A stretch of DNA of 64,000 nt from Anaeromyxobacter oryzae. Its GTDB lineage: Bacteria > Myxococcota > Myxococcia > Myxococcales > Anaeromyxobacteraceae. Location: positions 4,460,481-4,524,480 of the forward strand of contig NZ_AP025591.1 in the NCBI RefSeq assembly GCF_023169945.1. Reading direction: 5' to 3'. Of this stretch, positions 47,345 through 59,300 are shown in pieces. Position numbers and translations under genes: made by a program. Position 1 is the first letter of the stretch. Every line of letters starts with the position of its first letter. The notes beneath the pieces are model-generated. The model saw only the letters and a list, made by a program, of their open reading frames with translations, made no database searches and was not told where the DNA came from.

Positions 47345-50300
47345 TTGAGCGCACCCTCCCTGGACGACCAGATCCGTTCGCACCTCGAGATCCTCGAGGT
47401 GGCTCCTGGAGATCAGCAGGCGTTTCACGCGCTCGTGGGACTTTACGAGCAGGCCTCGCGCTGGGAGGACCTGATCGCGCTCTACGAGGGGCGCGCGCGG
47501 CTCGCGCCCGGTCCGGGTGCGCCGCTCCTCGCGCAGGCCGCGAACCTCGCGCACCGGAAGCTCCGCAACGTCGCTCGCGCGGAGGAGCTGTACCGGCAGC
47601 TGCTGCAGACCGATCCGGGGCACGCGGACGCCGTTCGCGCGATGGTGGCGCTCCTCGAGGAGAAGGGCGACTGGGGCGCGCTGGCCGCGACCCTCGAGCG
47701 CGAGGCGACCCGCGCGAGCGAACCCACCGAGGCCGCGCGGCTCACGCTCCGGCTGGGCCAGGTGCAGGAGGAGCGGCTCGGCCGCCGCGACCGCGCCGCG
47801 CTGCTCTACGCCCGCGCGAACCGGCTCGATCCGGCGCTCGCCGAGGCCCGCACGCGCGGCCTCGCGTGCTTCGTCGCGCTCCGCCGGTTCGGGCAGGCCC
47901 GCCGGATGCTCGACGCCGCGCGCGACGCCGGCGCGGATCCCCGCGCGATCGCCGCCGAGTACGCGGCGCTCGGGGCGCGGCTCGTGGACGAGCCGCTCGA
48001 GCACGGCCTCGCGATGGACGCGCTCATCGAGGCGCTCACGCTCGACCGCAACGCGCCCGGCGCGGCCGCGGCCCGCGAGCGGCTCAGGGCCATGCCGCGC
48101 ACGTGGCGCGAGGAGGCCGCCCGCCTCGGCCAGGCCGTGACGCGGGCGGCGGACCGGCGCGAAGCGGCGGCGCTGCAGCTCCGGCTCGCGCAGCTCCACG
48201 CCGCCTACGATCCCGAGGGCGCCTCTCGCGCCCTCGAGCGGATCGACCGGGCCTGGGCCGCCGCGCCGGGGAACCCGTTCGCGCTCGAGCTGCTCGCACG
48301 GCTCTTCGCGGAGCGCGGGGACCACCGCGGCCACGCCGACGCCCTCGCGCGGCTCGCGGCGCAGACCCGCGATCGCGCCGCCCTCGTCGCGCTGCACCTC
48401 GAGATGGCGCGCGTCGACCTCGTCCGGTTCGGCGACACCGAGTCCTTCGTCGCCGCCCTGGGGCGCGCGCTCGAGCTCGACCCTGCCTGCGAGAGCGCCG
48501 CGCTCCAGGTCTTCGAGCACCACGTGGACGCCGGCCGCTTCGCCGACGCCCTCGCGGTCCTCGAGCGGCACCTCGCGGCCGCGCCGGAGAAGGCCGCGCA
48601 CGCGCCCCTGCGCGTCCGGGCCGCCGCGCTCGCGCGCGAGAAGCTCGGCGACCCCGCGCGCGCCGGGCAGCACCTCGAGGCCGCGCTGCGCGCCGATCCC
48701 GGCCACGGCCCCGCCGCGGCGGCGCTCGCGCCGCTCCTCGCCGACGCCGGCGCGTGGCAGCGCCTCGCCGAGGTGCTCGACCTCTCCGCGCGCTGGGAGC
48801 GCGATCCCTCCGAGCGGGTGCGCCTCCTCGAGCGGCTCGCCGACGTCCAGCAGGAGCAGCTCGGCAGGCCGCGCGACGCGCTCCGGACGCTCGCTCGCGC
48901 GCTCGCCATCGATCCGGCCCGCGCCGCCACGCGCAAGGCGATGGAGGGCGCCGCGGCCCGCGCCGACGCGTTCCTCGAGCTCACGCGGGCGTACCGCGCC
49001 GCCGCCGAGGCGGTCGACGGCGACCTCAAGGCGAGGAAGACCCTCCTCCGCCGCGTGGCCGAGATCCTGGATCGCGACCTCTCCCTCCCCGAGGAGGCGG
49101 TGCGCGCGTGGCGCGCCCTCGTCGCGCTGGACCCCGAGGACCGGGGCGCGGCGAACGCGCTCGAGGCGTGCCTCGCCCGCGCCGGGCAGCAGGAGGAGCT
49201 CGCGCGCGAGCTCGAGGAGAAGCGCGCCCGGGCGACCGGGGACGAGCGGCGCGCGCTCTCCGCGAAGCTCGCGAAGCTGTGGGCCGACGCGGGAGAGGTG
49301 GAGCGCGCGGCCGCCGGGTGGCGCGACGTGCTCGAGCACGCGCCCGACGACGACGAGGCGCTCTGGGGCCTGCACGCTGCCCTCGAGGGGCAGGGCGGGC
49401 CGCGCGCCGCCGAGGAGCGCGTGTCGATCCTGGGGCGGCTCGAGGCTCGCGCGAAGGGGGTCGCGGAGCGGGGCGCCATCTCCCTCGCCCGCGCCGAGTC
49501 GCTCGCGGAGCCGCTCGGCCGCCTCGCCGACGCCGCGGAGATCGCCACCGGGCTCGTCCAGGCCGCCGGGGTCGGCGCGTCGCAGCGCGCGGACGCCGCG
49601 GCGTTGCTCGAGCGCCTCCTGGCGCGCGGCGTGGCCCCGCTCCCGGTCGCGCAGGTGCTCGCCCCCGCGTACGCGGCCGCCGGCGACGCGGCGAAGCACG
49701 CCGCGATGCTGGAGCTCCTCGCGCGGTCGCTGCCCGCCGGCGCCGACCCGCGGGAGCGGGCGCGCCACCTGCTCGACGCGTCGTCCGTCCGGGCGGAGCG
49801 CCTCGGCGATCGCCGCGGCGCGCTCTCCGCCGCGGCGGCGGCGCTCAGGGCCTGCCCGGATCACCTCGAGGCTCGCCGCCGCTGCGAGGACCTCGCCCGC
49901 GAGGTCGGCGCCGAGCGCGAGCTCCTCGCGCTGCTCGACGAGGCCGCTGGCCGCCTGGAGGGGCGCCCCGAGGAGGCGGCGCTCCGGCTCCGCGCCGCGG
50001 CGGTCGCGGAGGAGGATCTCGGGGCGTACGACGACGCAGCCGTGCAGCTCCGCCGCGCCGTCGCGCTCCGCCCCGGCGATCCCGGCATCCTCGCCGCCCT
50101 CACCCGCACGGCGCTCGCCGGCGAGCGCTGGGCGGAGGCCGCGACGCTGCTCGACGAGCGCGCCGCCGCCGCCGAGGGCGCGGAGAAGGTCGCGCTCCTC
50201 GCCCAGGAGGCGGAGGTCCTGCACGAGCGGCTCGACGACCCCGCAGGCGCGGCGCAGGCCGCCCGCGACGCGCTCGCCGTGGCGGCCCCGGAGCAGCGGC

Positions 50301-53300
50301 CCCGGCTCCTCGCCCGCCTCGCGGCGGCGCTCGGCGACGCGGGCGACGCCCCCGGGCGCGCCGACGCGCTCGCGGAGCTGGCGGCGCAGGCCGCGAACCC
50401 CGCCGAGGCGTCCCGCGCCGCGCTCGAGAGCGCGCGGATCCGCGCCGGCCTCGGGGACGAGAAGGCGGCGGTCGAGCGGACCGTCCTCGCGCTGCGCGCG
50501 TCCCCCGACGACCCCGCCGCGCTCTCCGCCCTGGAGGCCCACCTCGAGGGCGGCGATCCGGAGGCGGTCCGCGCCGCCGCCGCCGCGCTCGCGCGCCACC
50601 CGGACCCGCGCCGGCGCGTCCGCGCGCTCGAGGCCGAGGCGCGCGTCGCGCCGGACGTCGCGGGCAAGGTCGCCGCGCGCCGCGCGGCCGCCCGGATCGC
50701 CGAGCAGGAGCTGCGGCAGGCGTCGCTCGCGTTCGCCGCCCTCGCCGCCGCCTCGCGCCTCGCGCCCGCGGACGCGGAGCTCCGCGCCGAGCTCCGCCGG
50801 GTCGCCGCCGAGGCCGGCGACGTCGAGGCGTGCGCCCGGCTCCACGCCGAGCTCGCCGAGCTCGCGCCGCCCGAGCAGCGGCTGCCCATCCTGCGGGAGC
50901 GGGCGGACCTCGCCGAGCGGCGGCTCGACCCGGATCGCGCCGCCGAGGCGTGGGCCCAGGTCGCGCGGGCCGCGCCCGCAGACCGGGAGGCGCTCGCCGC
51001 GCTCCGGCGCCTGCACCGCGCCCGCGAGCGCTGGGGCGAGCTCGCCGACGTCTGCGCGGAGATCGCGCGCCGCTCGCAGGAGCCCGCGGTCCGGGAGGAC
51101 GCGCTCCGCGAGGAGGGCGCCGTCGCCGAGGCGCGCCTCGCCGACGCGCCGCGGGCCGCGCAGGCGTGGGCGGAGGTCGCGGCGCTCGCGCCCCAGGACG
51201 CCGAGGCCGCCGCGGCCCTCGAGCGGCTCTACGACCGGCTCGACCGGCCGGACGCGCTCGCCGCGGTGCTCGAGCGCCGCCTCGCCCGCGCGTTCGAGGT
51301 GGACGCCGCGGCCCGCCTCGCGGAGCTGCGCCGCACGCGCCTCGACGATCCGGCCGGCGCGCTCGCGCTCCACGCCGAGCTGGTCCGGCGCGATCCACGG
51401 CGGACCGCGTCGCGCGACGCGCTCGCCGAGCTCGCCGCCGTGCCGGGCCCCGTCGGGCGCGAGGCGCTCGAGGCGGCCGACCGCGTGCTCCGCGCCGCGG
51501 GCGAGCACACCCGCCGGGTGGCCGCGCGCGAGGCGCGCCTCGCCGCGGTGACCGATCCCGGCGAGCGGGCGCGCCTCCTCGCCGAGCTGCGCACCATCCT
51601 CGAGACCGAGCTCGACGATCCCGGGCTCGCGTTCCTCGCCGCGTGCCGCGCGTTCGCGGAGGGCGGGCCGGCGCGCGAGGGCGCGGGCGCGGACCTCGTC
51701 CGGCTCGCCGCCGCGACCGGGAGCGAGGCCGAGGTCGCCGACGTGTACGAGCAGGCCGCGGGCGGCGCGGAGCCCGAGGAGGCGCTCGCGCTCCGGCGCC
51801 GCGCGGCCCGCGTCCGGACCGAGCGCGGCGGCGGCGCGGCGGCCATCGAGGCCTGGAACCGCGTCCTCGCCGACGCGCCCGACGACGCGGAGGCGCTCGA
51901 GGCGCTCGCGGGGCTCTACGAGACCGCTCGCTCCGCCCGGGAGCTGCTCGACGTCGCGCGCCGCCGGGCGGCGCTCGCCGTGGGCGCGGACCGCGCGGGT
52001 CACCTCCTCCACGCCGGCGCGCTCGCGGAGGCGCTCGAGGATCCGGGTGCCGCGGCGGAGGCGTACCGCGCCGTGCTCGAGGAGGCGCCGCTCGACGTCG
52101 CCGCGCTCGAGGGGCTCGATCGCATCCTCTCGCGCGGACCCGCGGTGCCCGAGCTGGAGTGGGTCATCGAGGCGCTCGCGCGCGCGGTCGCCGACGACCC
52201 GGCGCGGCGCACGGCGCTCCTCCTCCGCCGCGCCGGGCTGCTCGAGACGGACCCGGACCCGCGCCGGGCGGTGGAGGCCTACGCCGAGGTGCTCGCCGAG
52301 AGCCCCCGCGAGCCGGGCGCCGTCGCCGGCCTGGAGCGCCTCCTCGACCGCGCCGACGCGCGCGAGACCGCGGCGCGCGTCCTCGAGGACGTGCTGCGGA
52401 CCGCGGGCGACGCCCGCCGGCTCGCGGCGCTGCTCGAGGTGCGCCTCGAGGTGGCGGACGCCTCGGAGCACGGCCCGCTCCTCGCGGAGATCGCCGCGCT
52501 GCACGAGCGGCTCGGCGATCGCGACGGCGCGTTCCGCTCCAAGGCGCGCGAGCTCGCCGAGGCGGCCCGGGCCGGGCGCGACGCGCCCGGCGCGCGGGCG
52601 GATCTCGAGCGGCTCGCCGCCGCCTCCGGAGCGTGGGAGGCGCTCGCCGCGGCTCTCGAGGAGGCGATCGAGGCGGGGCTCCCCGCCGGCGCCGCGCTCG
52701 AGGTGCGGCGCCGCCTCGCGGCGATCCACGTCGAGCGGCTCGGGAAGCCCGACGTGGCGGCGCGCTTCTACGAGGAGGTCGCCGCCGCGGCGCCCTCCGC
52801 AGAGACGCTCGGCGCGCTCGCGCGCGTCTATCGCCGGCTCGGCGCGCACCGGGATCTCGCCCGGACGCTCGAGCGGCTCGCGGATGTCGCGCCCGCACCC
52901 GCGGCGCGGAAGGAACTCCTGCTCGAGGTGGCGAAGATCATGGCCGAACACCTCTCCGATCGCGAAGGCGCCATCCAGGCGTACCGGAAGATCCTCGCCG
53001 TCGATCCCGAGGACCCGCAGGCGCTGCGACTCCTCGGGCGACTGCTCGGCTCGGCCGAACGGTGGGAGGATCTCGTCGACGTCCTCGGACGCGAGCTCGC
53101 GGTGGCCGAGCGCCAGCCGAACCTCGTCGCCGAGGCCGCCGAGCTGCGCTACCGCCTCGGCAAGATCCGGCACCAGCGGCTCGCCGACGCCGCCGGCGCG
53201 CTCGCCGCCTACCGGGAGGTGCTCGCGAAGGTGCCCCGCCACCCGGCGGCGCTCGCCGCCCTCGAGGAGCTCGCGCGCTCGACCGGGCCCGCCGCCCTCG

Positions 53301-56300
53301 AGGCGGCGCTCCTCCTCGAGCCGGTCTACTCCGCCGAGGGCGAGCACGGGAAGGTGGTCGAGACGCTCGAGGCCCGCGCCGCGAACGAGACGGACCCGGC
53401 GCGCCGGGCCGCGCTCCTCCGCCGCGTGGCGGCGACCTATGCCGGCCCCCTCCGCAACGCGGAGATGGCCTTCCTCGCCGCGAGCCGCGCCCTCGCCGCG
53501 GACCCGGACTCCATCGAGTCGCTGGACCTCGCCGCCAGCGGCGCCGAGGCCGCCGGGCTCGGCGACGAGCTGCAGGGGCTCCTCGCCGAGCACGCCGACC
53601 GCGCCCGCGACCCGTCCGCGCGCGCCGAGTACCAGCGCCGGATCGCGCGGCTCGCGCGGGGCGGCGACGCGGCCCGCGCCGCCGAGGCCTGGCAGCGGCT
53701 CCTCGACCTCGCGCCGGACGATCGCGAGGCGCTCGTCGGGCTCATCGACGCGCTCGAGGCCGGCACCGATCCCGACGCGCTCGCCCAGGCGCTGCGCCGC
53801 GCGCTCGCGGTCGAGGAGCTGCCCGAGGGGCGCGCCCACCTGCTCCGCCGCCTCGCGGCGGTGCTCGACGAGCGGCTCGACGACGCCGCCGGCGCGATCC
53901 AGGCGCTGCGGCGCCTCCTCGAGCTCGCTGCGTCGGATCGCGACGCCCTTGCGCGCCTCGACCGCCTGTGCCTGCGCACGGAGCGGTGGGTCGACCTCGC
54001 GGAGGTGCTCGAGCGGGAGGTCGCCGCCGCCGCCGACGCGGGCGACGAGGCCGCGCTGGTCGTGCTCCGGCAGCGACTCGCCGAGCTCAAGGACGCGCGG
54101 CTCCTCGATCGCGACGGCGCGCTCGGGCTGTACGAGGAGGTCCTGCAGGCGCGCCCGGATCACCCCGAGGCGATCGCGCGCCTCGAGGCGCTGCTCCAGA
54201 AGGATCCCGGCAACGCCCGCGCCGCGCTCGCGCTCGAGCGCGCGTACGCGGCCGGCGGCGACGCGCTGAAGCAGGCGGCGGTCCTCGAGGTCCGCGCCGG
54301 CGAGCGGCCCGACCCCGAGGAGCGCAAGGCGCTGTACCTCGAGCTCGCCGACCTCCGCGAGCGCGCGCTCGCGGATCCGGAGCTCGCCTTCCTCGCGCTC
54401 TGCAAGGCGTTCCGCGAGGACCCCGCCGACGCGGCGGTGCGCGCGCGCATGGAGGCGCTCGCCGGCGCGAGCGGCCACGAGGAGGAGCTCGCGGCGATCT
54501 ACGAGGACGAGATCGACCGCCTCCCGCCCGCGGAGACCGCCGCGGTCGCGCTCCGGCTCGGCGCGCTGTACGAGGAGCGGCTCGGCGATCCCGGCCGCGC
54601 GGCCGGGTTCCTCCGCCGCGCGCTCGCGCTGGATCCCGCCGCCGCGCCCGAGGCGCTGCCCGCGCTCGAGCGGATCCACGCGCGCCTCGAGAGCTGGCCG
54701 GAGCTCGCCGACACGCTCGCGGCCCGCGCGGCCGCTGCCCAGGGGCCGGAGCGCGTCCAGCTCCTCTTCCGGGTGGGGCAGCTCTGCGAGGAGAAGCTCG
54801 CGTCCCCGGATCGGGCCGCCGAGGCGTACGAGGCGGCCGTCCAGGCGGATCCCCGCCACGTCCCGTCGCTCCGCGCCCTCGAGGCGCTCTACGAGGGCGC
54901 GGGCCGGCGCGAGGACCTCGTGAAGAACCTCGCCGCGCAGCGCGCGGTCGCCCAGGACGCGGCGTCGAAGGAGCGCGTCCTCGCGAAGATGGCGGCGCTC
55001 GTCGCCGACCTCGGCCGCCTCGACGAGGCGGTGGCGCTCTGGAAGGAGCTGCTCGTGCTGCGGCCGCGGCACGAGGCGGCGCTCCCGGCGCTCGAGGACC
55101 TCTACGAGTCGCTGGAGCGGTGGCAGGATCTCGCGCAGCACCTCCGGATCCGGATCGGCGCCACCGTGGATCGGCGCGAGATCGCGCGGCTGAACGACAA
55201 GCTCGGCCAGGTCCTCGGGACGCGCCTCGGCGACGCGACGCAGGCCGTCCAGTCGTACAAGGCGGTCCTCGACTCGGATCCGAAGAACCGGCGCGCCCTG
55301 GAGGCGCTCCGGGACATCCACGCCGCCCAGGGCGACCAGGACGCGCTCGTCTCGGTCTACCGGCGCCTGGTGCCGCTGCAGGAGGACGCGGCGGGCGTGA
55401 AGCGCGCGCGCCTCGAGCTCGCCGAGGTGCTGCTCCGCGCCGGGCAGAAGCGCGACGCGGTGGAGCAGGCGAAGCTCGCGTTCGACATCGAGCCGCACGG
55501 CGCCGACGACCTCGTCCGCATCGAGGAGATCTTCCGGCAGGGCGGCGCTGCGCAGGACGGCGTGCGCGCCGCCGAGGCCCGCGCGGCCCTGCTCGCCGCC
55601 CAGGGCGGGCCCGCCGAGGCGGTGCCGGCCTGGCTCGCGGTGGCCGACCTCTGGCGGCAGCAGAAGCGGCCGGACGCGGCGGCGGCGGCGCTCGACAAGG
55701 TGCTCGAGCTCGATCCGAGGAACCGCACCGCGTACGACGGGCTGCGCGCGCTCCACCAGGAGGCGGGCAACTGGCGCGCCTTCGCCCGCGTCTGCGATCT
55801 GTTCGCGCCGCAGCTCGGCGATCCGGCGGAGAAGGTCGTCCTGCTGAAGGAGGTCGCGGCGGTCCACGAGAAGCGGCTCGGGCAGAAGGAGATGAGCTTC
55901 CTCTCCTGGTGCCGCGCGCTCGCCGAGGCGCCCGGTGACGCCGAGGCCCTCGCGGAGGCCGAGCGGCTCGCCGCGGACACGGAGGCGTTCGAGGAGCTGT
56001 CTTCGGTGCTCGAGGAGATCGCGGAGAAGTCCCGCGGCATGGTGAAGGCGAAGCTCCTCCTCCACCTCGGGAGCTTGCAGGACGCGAAGCTCGACGACGC
56101 CGCCGCGGCGGAGGGCGCCTACCGGCGCGCCCTCGAGGCCGACCCGGCCAGCCCCGAGGCGCTCGACGCGCTCACGCAGCTCTTCAAGCGCCGCGGCCGC
56201 GTCCGCGACCTCGTGATCACGCTCGAGCAGCGGCTCGAGGCGGCGGCGGCCCTCGAGGAGAAGAAGGCGCTCCTCCTCGAGGTGGCGAAGATCTACGACG

Positions 56301-59300
56301 CCGAGCTGCACGACGTGGACGAGGCCGTCGGCGCCCTGCGTCGGGTGCTGGAGCTCGACGGCGGCGACGCCGCTGCGCTCGAGGCGCTCTCGACCCTGTA
56401 CCGGCGCGAGCAGCGCTGGGCCGATCTCGCGGGCATCCTCGCCCGCGCCCGCGACCTCGCGGCGACCGACGCCGCGCGGATCGCGTACCAGCTCCAGATC
56501 GGGGCGCTCCACGAGAACGAGATCGGCGACGACGAGGCGGCCGTCGAGGCGTACCGGACGGTGCTCGGGCTCGACGACCGGTCGAAGGACGCGCTCGCCG
56601 GGCTCGAGCGGCTCTACACGAAGCTCGACCGCTTCGCCGAGCTCAACCGCGTCTACGAGCGCCAGATCGCCCTCGCGGCGGACCCGCGCGAGCAGGTCCG
56701 GATCCTCGCGAAGAGCGCGGCGATCCACGAGGAGAAGCTGCACGACCCGCGCTCGGCCATCGAGCGGAACGAGCAGATCCTCCGCCTCGACGGGGCGAAC
56801 GGCCCCGCCGTGAAGAACCTCGAGCGGCTCTACCGCGACGAGGGGCTCTGGGACCGGCTCATCACGGTCATGCAGCACCACCTCTCCCTCGTGCAGGAGC
56901 GGCGCGAGCAGGTCGCGCTCGAGGTCGCCATCGGGGAGGTGTGGTGGAAGGAGATGTCGCGCGTCGACCGCGCCGAGGCGATCTTCAACCACGCCCTCCA
57001 GCTCGACCCGGACTCCCGCACCGCCGTCGCGGCGCTCGGGCGGCTCTACGAGCGCAGCGGGAACTGGAACCTCGCGCTCGACATGCTGCGCCGCGAGGCG
57101 CGCGTCGCCGGCGGCTCCAAGGATGCGGTGGAGCTGTACGTCCGGATGGGGGCGATCCACGAGGAGATGCTCCTCGACGTGGCGAGCGCGAAGGAGGCCT
57201 ACTCCCGCGCCCTGCAGCTCGATCCCGGCCACCTCCCCGCCATCAAGGCGCTGAAGGGACTCTTCGAGCGCGAGCGGAACCGCGACCGCTACCTCGAGCT
57301 TCTCGTGGACGAGGCGCGGTACGAGACCGACGTCGAGGCGAAGACGGAGCGCTACACGGAGGCCGCGCGCGTCTACCAGGAGGAGCGCGACGATCGCGAG
57401 AGCGCGGCGCGCTACTACGAGGAGGCGCTGAAGCGGACCCCGGGGCACCTCGCCGCGGCCCGCCCGCTCTCGGACATCTACGTCGCCCAGGCGCGGTGGC
57501 CCGACGCGGAGCGCGTCCTCGACGGCATCGTCGAGGCGCTCTCGCAGGGCGGCGACGCGAAGGAGCTCTGCCGCCAGTCCTACCGCCAGGGCTACGTGGC
57601 GGAGAAGCTCGGGAACCGCGAGAAGGCGCTCGCCGCCTACCGGCGCGCGTACGAGCTCGACTCGACGTACCTGCCCGCGCTCGAGGGGCTCGGGAACCTC
57701 CTCGTGCAGGAGCAGCAGTGGGAGGAGGCGCTCCGGATCTTCACGACGGTGATCATCCACCACCGCGACGGGCTCACCGACCTCGAGGTGGTCGAGACGC
57801 ACTGGCAGATCGGCGAGATCGCCGCGAAGCTCGCGCAGGTCGAGCGCGCCGCGAACGCCTTCCGGAAGGCGCTGGAGATCGACCAGAACCACGAGCCCTC
57901 CCGCCGGAGCCTCACCCGGATCCTCGAGTCGACCGGCGACTTCGAGGGCGCGGTCGAGCAGCGGCAGCGGCTGCTGCCCCTCCTCGAGGGCCAGGCGAAG
58001 CTCGAGAACCTCGTCGCGATCGGCGAGATCTGCCGCGACCGGCTCCAGGATCCGTACCAGGCCATCGACGCCTTCCTGGGCGCGTCGAGGCTCGATCCCA
58101 CCTCGCTCCCGGTGACGGAGGCGCTCCTCGGGCTCTACCGCGAGACGCGCCAGGGCCAGAAGGCGGCCGACGTGCTGGCGCAGATCGTCGCGCGGCCCGA
58201 GGTGCAGGCCGATCCGGCGCGGGCGGCGAAGCTGCACCTCTCGCTCGCCGAGATCCTCCGGGACGAGGTGAAGGACGAGGGCGCGGCGGTCCTGGAGCTC
58301 GAGAAGGCCCTCGACAAGAACTGGCGGCTCGTCCAGGCGTTCGCGGCCATCGAGGAGATCCTCGGCCGGCAGAAGCGGTGGACCGACCTCGAGCAGGCCT
58401 ATCTCCGGATGGTGCAGCGGCTGCCGAAGACGCCCGACGCCGCCCAGGCGCGCCTCGCGCTCTGGAAGACGCTCGGCGACCTGTACCGGAACGTGCTCCG
58501 CAACGACGACGGCGCCCGGATGGCGTACCAGGTCGTGGCGAAGGCGGACCCGGAGGACGCGGTGGCGGTCGAGACCTTCGCCGACCTCGCGGCGCGGAAG
58601 CCCGGCGCCGAGCGCGAGGCGATCGCGGCGTACCGCCAGCTCCTGCGGACCGGCGCGAAGGCGCCGAAGGCGGCGCAGGCGCTCGTGAAGCTGCACGCGA
58701 CGGCGAAGCAGTACGACCCGGCCTACTCGGCGGCGCAGGTGCTCGTCCACCTCCTCGGCCAGGCCGGCGGCGAGGAGGTGCAGGTGGTGGCGCGGCTCCG
58801 GAAGTTCGCGCGCGACCAGGCCAGCCGCCCGCTCGACGACCAGCTCTGGGGGATGCTGCTCCACGAGCGCGTGAAGGGACCGCTCGCGGACATCATGACC
58901 CTGCTCGCGCTGCACGCGCGGCCGTTGTTCGTGCAGAAGGAGAAGGACCTCGGCGTGAACCCGAAGAAGGACGAGCTCGACGTCCAGGGCTCGATGCTCT
59001 TCTTCGCGAACATGTTCAAGTACGTCGAGCGGACGCTGGGTCTGAAGGGGCTCCGGCTGTTCCGCAAGGGCGGCGTCCCCGCGCTCCTGCAGCTCGTCCC
59101 CACCGATCCCCCCGGCTTCCTCGCCGCCGACGAGATGTTCGAGGAGCGGCCGAAGAAGGAGCTGTGGTTCGCCATCGGGAAGGCGCTCGCGTTCGCGAGG
59201 CCCGAGCTGCTCATGGCCCGGCTCATGCCGCACGACCAGCTCGACCTCGTGTTCCAGGCGGCGTGCTCGGCGGGGACGTCGCGGTTCGTCGTCACCGCGG

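Noticed and set aside
47155-55938. A 2,927-codon plus-strand frame overlapping gltI
   Set aside because: Arg/Ala/Gly/Pro-rich out-of-phase reading without recognisable domains; gltI in the other frame has regular TPR periodicity.
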